From positions 1 to 29,067 of the forward strand of contig JAMCYN010000156.1 in the NCBI GenBank assembly GCA_023474015.1: a DNA stretch of 29,067 nucleotides, read 5' to 3'. The notes under the pieces were generated by a model. The model made no database searches. It was not told the DNA's origin and was given only the letters and a program-made list of their open reading frames with translations. Positions 15,904-24,914 of the stretch are shown piece by piece (within the stretch, counting starts at the first letter, position 1; each line of letters opens with the position of its first letter). Position numbers and translations under genes: made by a program. The DNA comes from Armatimonadota bacterium (lineage in GTDB: Bacteria > Armatimonadota > UBA5829).

Positions 15904-15906
15904 CCG

Positions 15907-15936
15907 TTGACGTGGAGTTCCGCCTTGCCCTATACT
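15907..15936 (+). promoter_or_regulatory. Promoter of the sugar importer genes
   Basis: TTGACG (15907-15912), an 18-base spacer and TATACT (15931-15936). The expected start is near 15943, about 22 bases before the TTG start of the fusion gene. Confidence 0.65.
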
Positions 15937-15964
15937 TGGTGTATCAGGGGGCGAAACTCGGAAC

Positions 15965-18391
15965 TTGTATCATAACAGCTTGCTAGCGCGCCGCGTCATA
16001 AGCGCGACCTTATGGGCGAGTCTTTCACTATTCATTCCGCTTGCGCCCGCGACAGGCGCGGCCAATGATGTCGGCGCGCCCAAGGTAACTTTGAGGCTGT
16101 GGGGCGGACTCTGGGGCGTCCCGGACAAGGACGAGAGCAAGTACGAGACCGGGCCGTGGATGCGAGCAACCAGGGCCGTCTTCGACCAATTTCGCAAGGA
16201 ACATCCTGAGATCGAGATCGTCAGCTCCGACGGCCTGAAGATCCAAGGCCCCGCTGCCGAGTCCAATTTCCTCCTGGCGATGGCAGGGGGGACCGCGCCG
16301 GATGTCTTCTACGTCAACTTCCGCAAGCTGCACACCTATATAGGCCAGAACTTCCTGCAGCCCCTCGACGAATACGTCAAGCGCGACCCCGAGGTGCTGG
16401 CGCGCGTCCACCCCGAGATTCGCAAGGTAATTACCGTCAACGGCCACGTTTACTGCATCCCCTGGTTCCAGGCCGCGATGGCGCTCTTCTATCGCAAGGA
16501 CCTCTTTCGCGAAGTCGGTCTCGACCCGGACAAGCCGCCTAAGACCTGGGATGAGTTCTACGAGTACGCCAAGCGTCTCACCGACCAGGACAAGGGCCGG
16601 TGGGGGTTCTTCTTCCCCAAGCCCCAGGGCGGATACTACCTCACCAGTTTTATCTGGCAGGCCGGCGGGGATGTCGTAAACAAAGACAAAGATGGACGTT
16701 ACAAGGCTGTCTTCAACTCCCCCGCGGGCGTCGAAGCGCTGAAGTTCTTCGTGAAGATGACTCGCGGCAAGTGGACGCGAGGCGGCAAGACGTACTACGG
16801 CGTCGCGGGCATGTATGACGAGTACCTTCCCGAGGTCAAGCGCGGCAAGATCGCGATGTGGTACGCGGGAACCTACGACGCCATCACATCACGCTCCGAC
16901 CTGAACCCCAACCTGGTCGGCATCGCTCCGCTCCCGGCCGGGCCTACGGGGATCAAAGCGAACGAGATCAACGCCGGGATGTGGGCGATGAGCACCCAGA
17001 TTAAAGACCCGAGGGTGCGCAAGGCCGCGTGGGAATATATCAAGTTCATGTCGGGTCCGAAGGCCGACGAAATCCGCACGCGCAGCTACGTCGAAAACGG
17101 CCTTTGGAAGTACGTGAACCCCGTCAAGCTCAAGCAGTACGGCTACGATGAATACCTCTCGGAGATTCCCAAGACCTGGTACGACGCCAACACCGACGCC
17201 TTCAAGCACGGCCGTCCGGAGCCCAACGGCCCGAACTGCGAGATGATCTACAACGAGATGGACCCGCCGATGCAGGCCATCTACCAGAACCCGAAGGCCG
17301 ATCCGAAGAAGCTGCTGGACGCCTGCGTGCGGCGAATCAACACGAAGCTTCTGGGAAACATCCCGCCAGACGTGATGCGCAAGAGGCGTGCAGTCGCATG
17401 GTTCGTTGTGCTGGGGGTGTTGGCGCTGATTGCAACGGTGGTAACCCGCGAGGTCCGCAATCTCGCCCGCGCGCACGCCGCCGATGCGTCTGTGTCGCCG
17501 CGAATCGGCAACGGCCACCGCCGGAGGCACGTCATCGCGTGGCTATTCATGCTCCCGGCCGTGTTATCCGTCCTGACATGGGCCTACTACCCGCTTCTGC
17601 GCGGCATGGTAATGGCGTTCCAGGACTATCGGATCTTGGGCGGAACGACGTTCGTCGGCTTCGACAACTTCATCGCCGTGATGGGCCAGGATACCTTCTG
17701 GCGCGGTCTGCTGAACAGCTTCCAATACGTCGGGCTGTCGCTCCTGATGGGGTTCTTTGCGCCGATATTTCTCGCGCTGATGCTCGCCGAGGTCCCAAGG
17801 GGCAAGATGCTATTCAGGACGCTCTACTACCTGCCCGCGATCACAAGCGGGTTGGTGATAATGTTTTTGTGGAAGTGGTTCTACGATCCGACTCCGCAGG
17901 GGCTGTTCAACTCTATACTGGGAATCTTGCACATACCTGCACAGATGTGGCTCAATGACTCCCGCTTGGCGATGGTGTGCGTCATATTGCCGATGGTCTG
18001 GGCAGGAGCGGGACCGGCGAGCATCATTTACCTGGCGGCCCTCAAGAGCATCCCCGATGAAATGTATGAGGCGGCGGACGTCGATGCGGCGGGGATTTGG
18101 GCGAAGATCAGACACATAGTGCTTCCGATGCTCAAGCCGCTGATCATAATCAACTTCGTCGGCGCATTTATCGGGGCGTTCAAGGCGATGGAGAACGTGT
18201 TCGTGATGACCGGCGGCGGGCCGAACTACGCCACGCACGTTATCGGCCTCGACATCTGGTATAACGCGTTCATGTATCTCAAGTTCGGCTTCGCCACAAG
18301 CGAGGCGTGGATAATGGGCAGTATGCTGATCGGCTTTACGATGTATCAGCTCAGGATATTGAAGGACTTGAAGTTCTCGGCGGAAGGTTGA
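15965..18391 (+). CDS. Sugar ABC importer: solute-binding protein fused to MalF-type permease
   Basis: Predicted 808 residues. Residues 1-33 form a signal peptide or N-terminal anchor. Residues about 38-465 are a family 1 (MalE/UgpB-like) solute-binding protein (MAGGTAPDVFYVNF, YCIPWFQAAMALFYRKDLF, WEYIKFMSG). A membrane segment (476-493) and a basic linker then lead into a full MalF/UgpA-type permease (523-808) with the EAA loop EAADVDAAGIWAKIRHIVLP (701-720) that contacts the ATPase. The topology is consistent: binding domain outside, helix in, linker inside, permease. In most bacteria these are two genes. The start is uncertain: TTG 15965 has GGGGG 13 bases upstream, and TTG 15980 is an alternative. 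The partner permease follows after 121 bases. No ATPase gene lies nearby, so a shared MsmX/UgpC-type ATPase elsewhere is likely. Confidence 0.92.
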   Translation: MYHNSLLARRVISATLWASLSLFIPLAPATGAANDVGAPKVTLRLWGGLWGVPDKDESKYETGPWMRATRAVFDQFRKEHPEIEIVSSDGLKIQGPAAESNFLLAMAGGTAPDVFYVNFRKLHTYIGQNFLQPLDEYVKRDPEVLARVHPEIRKVITVNGHVYCIPWFQAAMALFYRKDLFREVGLDPDKPPKTWDEFYEYAKRLTDQDKGRWGFFFPKPQGGYYLTSFIWQAGGDVVNKDKDGRYKAVFNSPAGVEALKFFVKMTRGKWTRGGKTYYGVAGMYDEYLPEVKRGKIAMWYAGTYDAITSRSDLNPNLVGIAPLPAGPTGIKANEINAGMWAMSTQIKDPRVRKAAWEYIKFMSGPKADEIRTRSYVENGLWKYVNPVKLKQYGYDEYLSEIPKTWYDANTDAFKHGRPEPNGPNCEMIYNEMDPPMQAIYQNPKADPKKLLDACVRRINTKLLGNIPPDVMRKRRAVAWFVVLGVLALIATVVTREVRNLARAHAADASVSPRIGNGHRRRHVIAWLFMLPAVLSVLTWAYYPLLRGMVMAFQDYRILGGTTFVGFDNFIAVMGQDTFWRGLLNSFQYVGLSLLMGFFAPIFLALMLAEVPRGKMLFRTLYYLPAITSGLVIMFLWKWFYDPTPQGLFNSILGILHIPAQMWLNDSRLAMVCVILPMVWAGAGPASIIYLAALKSIPDEMYEAADVDAAGIWAKIRHIVLPMLKPLIIINFVGAFIGAFKAMENVFVMTGGGPNYATHVIGLDIWYNAFMYLKFGFATSEAWIMGSMLIGFTMYQLRILKDLKFSAEG

Positions 18392-18400
18392 GTCCACGTA

Positions 18401-18499
18401 GGGGGACTTTGCGCTGTTGTGGCCGTGAATTTATTCGCCCGTAATGACCCGGCGGTTAAAACCACGGCAACGAAAGCGCAAAGTCTCCCTTCGGAGACT
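18401..18499. repeat. Overlapping inverted repeats between the two importer genes
   Basis: A 15-base arm at 18401-18415 (GGGGGACTTTGCGCT) pairs with 18475-18489 with one mismatch. The right arm also forms a local perfect 7-bp hairpin AGTCTCC/GGAGACT (18482-18488 with 18493-18499). The two structures cannot form together. The GTG start of the next gene is 14 bases further on. Confidence 0.7.
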
Positions 18500-18512
18500 G
18501 GGGATATAGTCG

Positions 18513-20240
18513 GTGGCAATAATCCCGAAAATCGGCAGAAGAACCTGGAAGATGCGGCTGGTGGTGGCGGGGCTGTATGTCGTGCTGTCACTGGGCGCGC
18601 TGACGATGGTGTACCCGTTTCTTCTGATGCTCGGGACGTCGATCACGAGCGGGGCGGATGTGAACGATTTCGCCATCGTGCCCAGGTATCTCTTCGACGA
18701 CAGGGCGCTGTTCCCCAAGTACGTCGAGGACCGTTACGCGGGCGACATCGAACTCGTCAATCAATACTACGGCACGGACTTCGCTAGGATCGAGAGCGTG
18801 GTTCCGCCGAATATCGAATCCCAAGCCGCCGCGAAAGACTGGGATGAGTTCGTCCAGACCCTCCCCATAAAGTATAAGCAGGCCGGGTTCGAGGGCTATG
18901 CGAACTCTCCCAGCAAGCTCAGGGACGCCTATCACCGGTTCATCCGTTCCAGGTTCAAGGGCGACATCCACAGGCTCGACCGCGTCTACGGCGAAGAAGA
19001 AGAGGCGTTCGAGACCGTGGCTCCCCCGTTCGAGCGGTTCAAGATGCGTGAGTGGGAGCCGGACGACTCGCCGAAGATGCGCGATTGGATGGCGTTCAAG
19101 GCCCGGCTCCCGGCATATTTCCTGCGGCCGATACTCATGGACCCCACCTTCCAGGGTTTTCTGAGGAACTCAGTATACGACGGCTCCATCGACCGCCTGA
19201 ATCAAAGCTGGGGCACAAGCTACAAGTCATTCAATGAAATCCATCTGGCCCCCACTCCGCCCAGCCAGGTCGAGATGCGCAAGGACTGGGAGGCATTCGT
19301 GCGGCATCAACTGCCGTTCAGGTATATGTCAGTCGATAAGAAAGCCGCCTCCGCCTACGGAATCTCCCCCAAGGAGCGATTGCCGGTTCAGCATGTCAGC
19401 GCAATCAACGTCGAGAATCTATATCGGGAACACCTGGCGAAAAAGTTCGGCACTGTGGAATCCGTCAACCAAGCGTTCGGCACGCGGTACGGGTCACTTG
19501 CTGAGGTCGTGCCACCTGCATACCAGGCCGACTGGCACTTTTGTGTCTCGCACGCGGGCACGCTCAGAAAAGACTTCCTGCTGCGCAACTATGCGACCGT
19601 AATCGACTTCATCCTGCTGCACGGGCGGGCTGTGCTGAACACGTTCATATTCGTCGCCGCCGTCATCCTGATCCACCTCATCGTGAACCCGATGTGCGCG
19701 TATGCCCTCTCGCGCTACAATCTGCCGTATGCCTACAAGGTGCTGCTGTTCCTGCTTGCGACGATGGCGTTTCCGGCGGAAGTGGCGATGATCCCAAGCT
19801 TCCTCCTGCTAAAGCAGTTCCATCTGCTCAACACCTACTGGGCGCTGATCCTGCCAGGCATGGCGAACGGCTACGCGATATTTCTTCTCAAAGGCTTCTT
19901 CGACAGCCTCCCCAAGGAGCTTTACGAGGCAGGCATCATGGACGGCGCGAGCGAGGCGACGATGTTCCGCAAGATAACCATTCCGATGAGCAAGCCGATC
20001 TTCGCGGTCATAGCCCTGCAATCCTTCACCGGGGCCTACAGCGCATTCATGTACGCCATGCTGGTCTGCCAGGACCCGAAGATGTGGACGATGATGGTGT
20101 GGCTCTACCAGCTCCAGACCACCGCGCCGCAGTACATCACCATGGCCGCCCTGACCCTCGCCGCCGTGCCCACGCTGCTGGTATTCGTCTTCGCGCAGAA
20201 TGTGATTATGCGGGGGATTATTATTCCGAGTTACAAGTGA
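18513..20240 (+). CDS. MalG-type ABC permease with a four-repeat extracytoplasmic insert
   Basis: Predicted 575 residues, about twice the usual MalG-type length. The first membrane helix is at 15-40. Residues about 48-360 form a large extracytoplasmic insert, and the remaining helices run from about 372 to 563. The EAA loop (YEAGIMDGASEATMFRKITI, 471-490) is intact, so it should pair with the preceding fusion permease in one importer. The insert contains four related units: a Y/F-x-G-x-I-x-x-LNQ-x-YGT core ending in PP at 75-99, 148-172, 222-250 and about 311-335, each followed by a DW-x-x-F segment (109-113, 191-195, 258-262; weaker at 340-343). The motif resembles the LNxxWGTxxxS segment of GH42-type beta-galactosidases, suggesting glycan contact (inference). 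GTG 18513 keeps the basic N-terminus before helix 1; GGGG lies 9 bases upstream. Confidence 0.9.
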   Translation: MAIIPKIGRRTWKMRLVVAGLYVVLSLGALTMVYPFLLMLGTSITSGADVNDFAIVPRYLFDDRALFPKYVEDRYAGDIELVNQYYGTDFARIESVVPPNIESQAAAKDWDEFVQTLPIKYKQAGFEGYANSPSKLRDAYHRFIRSRFKGDIHRLDRVYGEEEEAFETVAPPFERFKMREWEPDDSPKMRDWMAFKARLPAYFLRPILMDPTFQGFLRNSVYDGSIDRLNQSWGTSYKSFNEIHLAPTPPSQVEMRKDWEAFVRHQLPFRYMSVDKKAASAYGISPKERLPVQHVSAINVENLYREHLAKKFGTVESVNQAFGTRYGSLAEVVPPAYQADWHFCVSHAGTLRKDFLLRNYATVIDFILLHGRAVLNTFIFVAAVILIHLIVNPMCAYALSRYNLPYAYKVLLFLLATMAFPAEVAMIPSFLLLKQFHLLNTYWALILPGMANGYAIFLLKGFFDSLPKELYEAGIMDGASEATMFRKITIPMSKPIFAVIALQSFTGAYSAFMYAMLVCQDPKMWTMMVWLYQLQTTAPQYITMAALTLAAVPTLLVFVFAQNVIMRGIIIPSYK

Positions 20241-20296
20241 TACAACTCAAGTGCTACTGCTCAAACTCAGATATTCCGGATTTAAGGTGGCGTAGG

Positions 20297-20448
20297 GGGC
20301 AAGCATTTGCCCATGTGTGTGATCGTGCATAACGGCGTGGGCGATTGTCGGTGTAACGATACGAGCACCATGGTATGTCGGCCTGCGTGAGCGGTAAAGG
20401 GGTGTGCTGCCTGGCGTTTTCTGTCCATATATGGCCAAGATATGGACA
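20297..20448. repeat. Intergenic hairpins downstream of the importer genes
   Basis: The stretch 20241-20461 has no gene. It contains a 6-bp perfect hairpin GGGCAA/TTGCCC (20297-20312) and a perfect 9-bp inverted repeat TGTCCATAT/ATATGGACA (20422-20430 with 20440-20448) with a 9-base spacer. The first may end the importer transcript, although no T-run follows. Confidence 0.5.
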
Positions 20449-20462
20449 AGCGACCCCAGACA

Positions 20463-20488
20463 AGAAGAAAGGCCACCCCTAGATGGCC
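20463..20488 (-). terminator. Terminator of tRNA-Leu(UAA)
   Basis: On the minus strand the stem GGCCA/TGGCC (20484-20488 with 20471-20475) is followed by TTTCTTCTT. It lies 23 bases past the tRNA 3' end. Confidence 0.6.
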
Positions 20489-20510
20489 CAAACTTAAGAT
20501 CAATTTACCT

Positions 20511-20594
<84 letters not shown>

Positions 20595-20629
20595 ATCGGT
20601 TCCCGGCCACGGCGCTGCCAGTATACAGA

Positions 20630-20658
20630 AGTGTACCAAATAGTGCCGGACGTGTCAA
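20630..20658 (-). promoter_or_regulatory. Promoter of tRNA-Leu(UAA)
   Basis: TTGACA (20653-20658), a 17-base spacer and TACACT (20630-20635) on the minus strand. The expected start is about 29 bases before the tRNA. Confidence 0.8.
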
Positions 20659-20696
20659 TCACACGTCACGCTCACAGGCCCAGGCATGTCCCTCCC

Positions 20697-20735
20697 TTTC
20701 GCGTCCTTCGCACATTCGCGCCTTCGCGATGAAAA
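20697..20735. repeat. TTCGCG word repeat
   Basis: Imperfect repeats of TTCGCGTCC/TTCGCGCC ending in GATGAAAA. I recall similar strings scattered between genes in several GC-rich phyla. Nothing else is visible between the tRNA promoter and the hairpin at 20867. Confidence 0.5.
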
Positions 20736-20866
20736 GTAGCCTCCCAGCAAGTTTTATATGTAAGCCCCTCTGCGGTAGACATAAACGATAATGGGCACAG
20801 AGGGAAAGCACGCTCTGAAACGTAGAGCGGTTCGTGTTATTAACTCTTGCCCGACCAAAGTACACC

Positions 20867-20906
20867 AGAGCCTTCCCGGAATTAGACGTGATTCCGGGAA
20901 GGCTCT
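20867..20906 (-). terminator. Perfect 16-bp hairpin after the membrane protein gene
   Basis: Arms 20867-20882 (AGAGCCTTCCCGGAAT) and 20891-20906 are perfectly complementary with an 8-base loop. The hairpin begins 22 bases past the stop of the leftward membrane protein gene. No T-run follows on either strand, so termination would be of the hairpin-only kind, or the element stabilises the mRNA end. Confidence 0.55.
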
Positions 20907-20928
20907 GTTACGTACAACGCATGAGATG

Positions 20929-22503
20929 CTAACTTGTGCCCGCGCTCTCGGGCACGGGTTCGCCCCGGCCACGGATGATGCGCATTACCGACGTAACGAT
21001 AACCACTACGGCCACGGCCCCCAACGTCCAGAGCAGCACGTTGATTTTCTGCTCGCGGGTGAGGTTCACCGTTGCGTCCAGAAACGCGGGCAGAATCGTG
21101 ACGGCGAATAGCGGAATTCCCAGAGAGATGTCGGCAGGCTCGGGCGCGTCCGTCGAGCTCTGGACAAAGATCGAGTAGAACAGCCCCACCACGACCCCGA
21201 TCACCAGCCCGACCATAGCTTCGTACCTCCAGAAATATGCCGAGGCAAGAACAAGCCCGAAGCCGAGTATGATCGCGGCAATCCCTCTTGCAAATGCCGC
21301 AAGCGGCCCACTTCCGCCGCTCTTCCACGCTCGCGCGAGCGAGGCCTGCATAAGCACGAGCACACCGCCCAGGACCAGGCCCGCAATAACATAGGATTCG
21401 AAGATTCTGATCGAGGTCGATGAACCCCGTGTGCTCTCGGCGAAAACACGCACAAGCCCAATGGCGGCGAGCGATGCAGCCGTGGCCGCGCCCGAGGCAA
21501 AGGCCGTCGGAGCCGATGCGGCCCGGCTGGGCGCAAGATCGGCGATAAGATATACAAACGGCAAAGCCGCCACCGCGCCCACCGACGCCAGCGCGGCGCC
21601 GTAGCCTCCCAGCCACCTCATCGAGATCGCTGCGCACGCCACCACAAGCAGCACCGCGAGCGCGCCGGACTCGGTCGAGCCGAGAAGCTGAACCCGAGCG
21701 CCCGACCCGCTACACGCGACAATATGCAGCAGCAATACCGTGCCCGCTCCGGCAAGCGCGCACAGCCCGCCGGATGCTTCGTTTATCACGACACCGGCGA
21801 GCATATCGCCAAGCCACCACGCGCCCGCAATAAAGATGACCGATGCGATGACCGCTCCCCACGTGCCCAACCTCCGAGCCGCAACCGCAATCAGTGAAGC
21901 GACCAGCCCGAGAAGCACGATCAGGGCGCAGATATCGACCGCGAACAATGACCCCGAGGCCGATTTCGCATAGTGATAAATCCCCATCGCGGCAGCCGCG
22001 GTTATGGCCGATGCGGTCAATGCGGCTGTGCGCACTCCGGTCGGAAAGCGGGCCGGGTCCGCGTAGTAGGCAATGGCGGCGACAAACCAGGTCCCGAGCG
22101 CGGCCACAAACAGATACACCATCGGCGCCTCTCTGAAGTAGTTGCGCAGGAAAGCCGTCGCCAGCAGGCCAAGACCGACTCCAAGAAACGCCGCCGATGC
22201 CCCCGCCAATGGAGAACCCGCCCGCCAGGACGAAAAGAGCCACGCCGCAAGCCCGACAACGCCGCCGATAAGCAAGACGACGCCAAATCGCCAGCTCAGG
22301 TCTACGGGTTTTGACAGAATGCCGGTCAAAACGGCTCCGACCGCCAGCGCCGCGAGCGTAATGACCATTACGGATACGGGCGCGCGTCCCTCGGGTGTTT
22401 CTTCGCCGCGCTCTGACAGGCGCATTATGATTGCGTAGCCGATTGCGAGGACACCGACCACATACGGTCCCCACCAGGCTATATACATCACGAATTGACT
22501 CAT
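20929..22503 (-). CDS. Multi-spanning membrane protein, unrecognised
   Basis: Predicted 524 residues from the second of two adjacent ATG codons (22503). AGAGGTG lies 5 bases before this ATG and only 2 before ATG 22506. The sequence is almost entirely hydrophobic Ala/Gly/Val-rich segments, roughly 14-16 membrane spans, beginning with MYIAWWGPYVVGVLAIGYA and ending in a short basic then acidic cytoplasmic tail. Short loops carry few charges. I see no transporter signature, no nucleotide-binding site and no catalytic motif. It is monocistronic, flanked by a hairpin downstream and a palindromic repeat upstream. I cannot assign a function. Confidence 0.85.
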   Translation of the reverse strand: MSQFVMYIAWWGPYVVGVLAIGYAIIMRLSERGEETPEGRAPVSVMVITLAALAVGAVLTGILSKPVDLSWRFGVVLLIGGVVGLAAWLFSSWRAGSPLAGASAAFLGVGLGLLATAFLRNYFREAPMVYLFVAALGTWFVAAIAYYADPARFPTGVRTAALTASAITAAAAMGIYHYAKSASGSLFAVDICALIVLLGLVASLIAVAARRLGTWGAVIASVIFIAGAWWLGDMLAGVVINEASGGLCALAGAGTVLLLHIVACSGSGARVQLLGSTESGALAVLLVVACAAISMRWLGGYGAALASVGAVAALPFVYLIADLAPSRAASAPTAFASGAATAASLAAIGLVRVFAESTRGSSTSIRIFESYVIAGLVLGGVLVLMQASLARAWKSGGSGPLAAFARGIAAIILGFGLVLASAYFWRYEAMVGLVIGVVVGLFYSIFVQSSTDAPEPADISLGIPLFAVTILPAFLDATVNLTREQKINVLLWTLGAVAVVVIVTSVMRIIRGRGEPVPESAGTS

Positions 22504-22614
22504 CATGTCACCTCTTCTCGGCAGGTTGCTTGTAGTCTATCGCCGCCGCCTGTTGGTGTCAAGCTTATTTTCGGGGAAGTGATAACGTGCCGGATTTCGC
22601 ACTGACGTATAATC

Positions 22615-22720
22615 CTTGTCATGCTGAGGAGGCACGACGAAGCATCTGCTTTAAACTGAAGGCATGGGCTATCATGAAAGGTTCAAAGCAGATTCTTCGC
22701 CTTCGGCTCAGAATGACAAG
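22615..22720 (-). repeat. 106-bp palindromic dispersed element, copy 2
   Basis: The reverse complement matches copy 1 (133-238) at nearly every arm position, with the same total length and a different central 20 bases. It begins about 111 bases upstream of the membrane protein start and lies just downstream of uvrB. Confidence 0.85.
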
Positions 22721-22755
22721 ACTTATGGCTTCGTGCAGATAGACTTGGGACGCAC

Positions 22756-24759
22756 CTATCTGCCCACCCACTTCGAGTCCGGCAGGAGCTTTTTCAGGGC
22801 GGCGATCTCGTCGCGAAGCTGGGCGGCGCGCTCGAAGTCGAGGGACTTGGCGGCGCGCTTCATGTCGCGTTCCATGTCGGTGATCGACGAAAGAAGCTCG
22901 TCCAGCGAAAGGGTCTGCGTTTCGGCTTTCTTGCCGCGCGTCTGGTAGCCCGATTCCTCGCCGACCTTGCCGGACTCGATCAGATCCCGGATTGCCTTGG
23001 CGATGGTCGTGGGAGTAATACCATGCTTGTCGTTATACTCGCTCTGGACTGCGCGCCGGCGGTTGGTCTCGTCGATGGCGCGGCGCATGGAGTCGGTCGC
23101 GTTGTCCGCATACATAACTACCTTGCCCGACACGTTTCGCGCGGCGCGTCCTATCGTCTGAATCAACGAGGTCTCCGAGCGCAGAAAGCCTTCCTTGTCG
23201 GCGTCGAGTATTGCTACGAGCGAGACTTCGGGAAGGTCGAGGCCTTCGCGCAGGAGATTGATCCCGACAATGACGTCGTGCACCCCGAGCCGCAGGTCGC
23301 GGAGGATTTCCGTCCGTTCGAGGGTCTTGATCTCCGAGTGCAAATAATGCACCTTTATGCCCAAATCGGCCAGGTATTCGCTGAGGTCCTCCGCCATCTT
23401 CTTCGTGAGCGTGGTAACCAATACGCGCTCCCCGGCTGAGGTCCGGCGCTTAATTTCGTCGATGAGGTCGTCGATCTGCCCATGCGTGGGGCGCACCTCG
23501 ACCTCCGGGTCGAGCAGGCCGGTCGGCCTGATCAACTGCTGCACCACCTGCTGAGTGCGCTGCGACTCATACGGGCCGGGGGTCGCCGAGACGAATACGA
23601 CCTGGTTCACCAGCTTCTCGAACTCGGCAAACTTCAGCGGCCTGTTGTCCAGCGCCGAAGGAAGTCGGAATCCGTACTCCACCAGCGTTTCCTTGCGCGA
23701 GCGATCGCCGGAGTACATGGCGTTGAGCTGCGGGATGGTCTGGTGGGACTCGTCGATGAACATCAGGAAGTCCTCAGGGAAATACTCCACCAGCGTGTGC
23801 GGCGTGCTCCCGGCGGGGCGGCCATCGAGGATGCGAGAGTAGTTCTCTATGCCGTTGCAATAGCCCAGCTCACGCATCATCTCCATATCGAATCGAGTCC
23901 GCTGCTCGATGCGTTGCGCCTCCAGCAATTGGTTGTGGTCCTGGAAATACTTGACCCGCTCCTCCAACTCGCGCTCGATCTCTTCGAGGGCGCGCTCCAT
24001 TTTATCAGCCGGAGTCACGAAGTGGCTCGCAGGGTAGACCGTAACCGCGTGCAGGCTCGATATCACCTCGCCTGTGAGGAAATTGACCACGCTGATCTTC
24101 TCGACCTCATCGCCGAAGAACTCCACGCGGGTGATGGCTTCCTCGTCTTTGGGCTGTATCTCCAGGACATCGCCGCGCACGCGGAACGTCCCCCGCCCCA
24201 GCGCGATGTCGTTGCGATTGAACTGCATATCGATCAGCCGCCGCAGGACCGCCTCGCGCTCGTAGGTCTCCCCCACCCTAAGCGCGAGCACGATTTTGGA
24301 GTAGTCTTCTTTCGAGCCGATGCCATAGATGCAGCTCACGCTTGCAACGATCAGCACGTCCCGCCGCTCGATCACGGCCTGGGTCGCCGAGTGGCGCAAG
24401 CGGTCGATCTCGTCGTTGACGGAGGAGTCCTTCTCGATGTAGGTGTCGGTCTGAGGTATATAGGCCTCGGGCAGATAATAGTCGTAGTAGCTTACGAAGT
24501 ACTCGACGGCGTTGTCCGGAAAGAACTCGCGGAACTCCGAGCAAAGCTGAGCCGCGAGGGTCTTGTTGTGCGCAATCACCAGCGTCGGGCGCTGAACGGC
24601 CTCCACGACGTTCGCCATCGTGAAGGTCTTCCCCGAGCCGGTGACTCCCAGCAGTGTCTGATGCTTGTGGCCGGCCTCGAGCCCCTCCACAAGCTGCGCA
24701 ATAGCGCGCGGCTGGTCACCCATGGGCTTGAATTCGGCCCTGATCTTGAACTTGTCCAT
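22756..24759 (-). CDS. uvrB: UvrABC excinuclease subunit B
   Basis: Predicted 667 residues, normal length. UvrB verifies DNA damage delivered by UvrA and positions UvrC for incision in nucleotide excision repair. The Walker A motif is [10 protein letters not shown]. The beta-hairpin that inserts into DNA is [20 protein letters not shown]. The helicase motif II is FIDESH. The QTIGRAARN motif VI and a C-terminal UVR domain that binds UvrC (about 625-660, [14 protein letters not shown]) are all present. ATG 24759 has GGAGA about 5 bases upstream. A promoter lies at 24789-24818. No uvrA or uvrC is adjacent. Confidence 0.98.
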   Translation of the reverse strand: MDKFKIRAEFKPMGDQPRAIAQLVEGLEAGHKHQTLLGVTGSGKTFTMANVVEAVQRPTLVIAHNKTLAAQLCSEFREFFPDNAVEYFVSYYDYYLPEAYIPQTDTYIEKDSSVNDEIDRLRHSATQAVIERRDVLIVASVSCIYGIGSKEDYSKIVLALRVGETYEREAVLRRLIDMQFNRNDIALGRGTFRVRGDVLEIQPKDEEAITRVEFFGDEVEKISVVNFLTGEVISSLHAVTVYPASHFVTPADKMERALEEIERELEERVKYFQDHNQLLEAQRIEQRTRFDMEMMRELGYCNGIENYSRILDGRPAGSTPHTLVEYFPEDFLMFIDESHQTIPQLNAMYSGDRSRKETLVEYGFRLPSALDNRPLKFAEFEKLVNQVVFVSATPGPYESQRTQQVVQQLIRPTGLLDPEVEVRPTHGQIDDLIDEIKRRTSAGERVLVTTLTKKMAEDLSEYLADLGIKVHYLHSEIKTLERTEILRDLRLGVHDVIVGINLLREGLDLPEVSLVAILDADKEGFLRSETSLIQTIGRAARNVSGKVVMYADNATDSMRRAIDETNRRRAVQSEYNDKHGITPTTIAKAIRDLIESGKVGEESGYQTRGKKAETQTLSLDELLSSITDMERDMKRAAKSLDFERAAQLRDEIAALKKLLPDSKWVGR

Positions 24760-24788
24760 CGTTTCTCCGTACGTTTGTTCGACGGTTC

Positions 24789-24818
24789 ATGATAGAACGA
24801 ATAGGAAGCGGGGGTCAA
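24789..24818 (-). promoter_or_regulatory. Candidate promoter of uvrB
   Basis: TTGACC (24813-24818), an 18-base spacer and TATCAT (24789-24794) on the minus strand. The leader would be about 23 bases. I see no obvious LexA-type palindrome at it. Confidence 0.5.
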
Positions 24819-24846
24819 GGCGAAGGGTTGAATGGTCTGTATTGGC

Positions 24847-24875
24847 TTGCGTCGGGCCTCAATTCCTGCTAAACT
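24847..24875 (+). promoter_or_regulatory. Candidate promoter of the glycosyltransferase/deacetylase operon
   Basis: TTGCGT (24847-24852), a 17-base spacer and TAAACT (24870-24875), divergent from uvrB. It is a weak match but the only one before the TTG start at 24915. Confidence 0.35.
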
Positions 24876-24914
24876 GCCCCAAGTAGTAAGCGTCAGCGGA
24901 GTGACCCACCCTCA

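Noticed and set aside
23482..24792. A 436-codon rightward ORF
   Set aside because: It is antisense to uvrB, whose motifs are all present on the other strand. Long antisense ORFs are expected in GC-rich codon usage.
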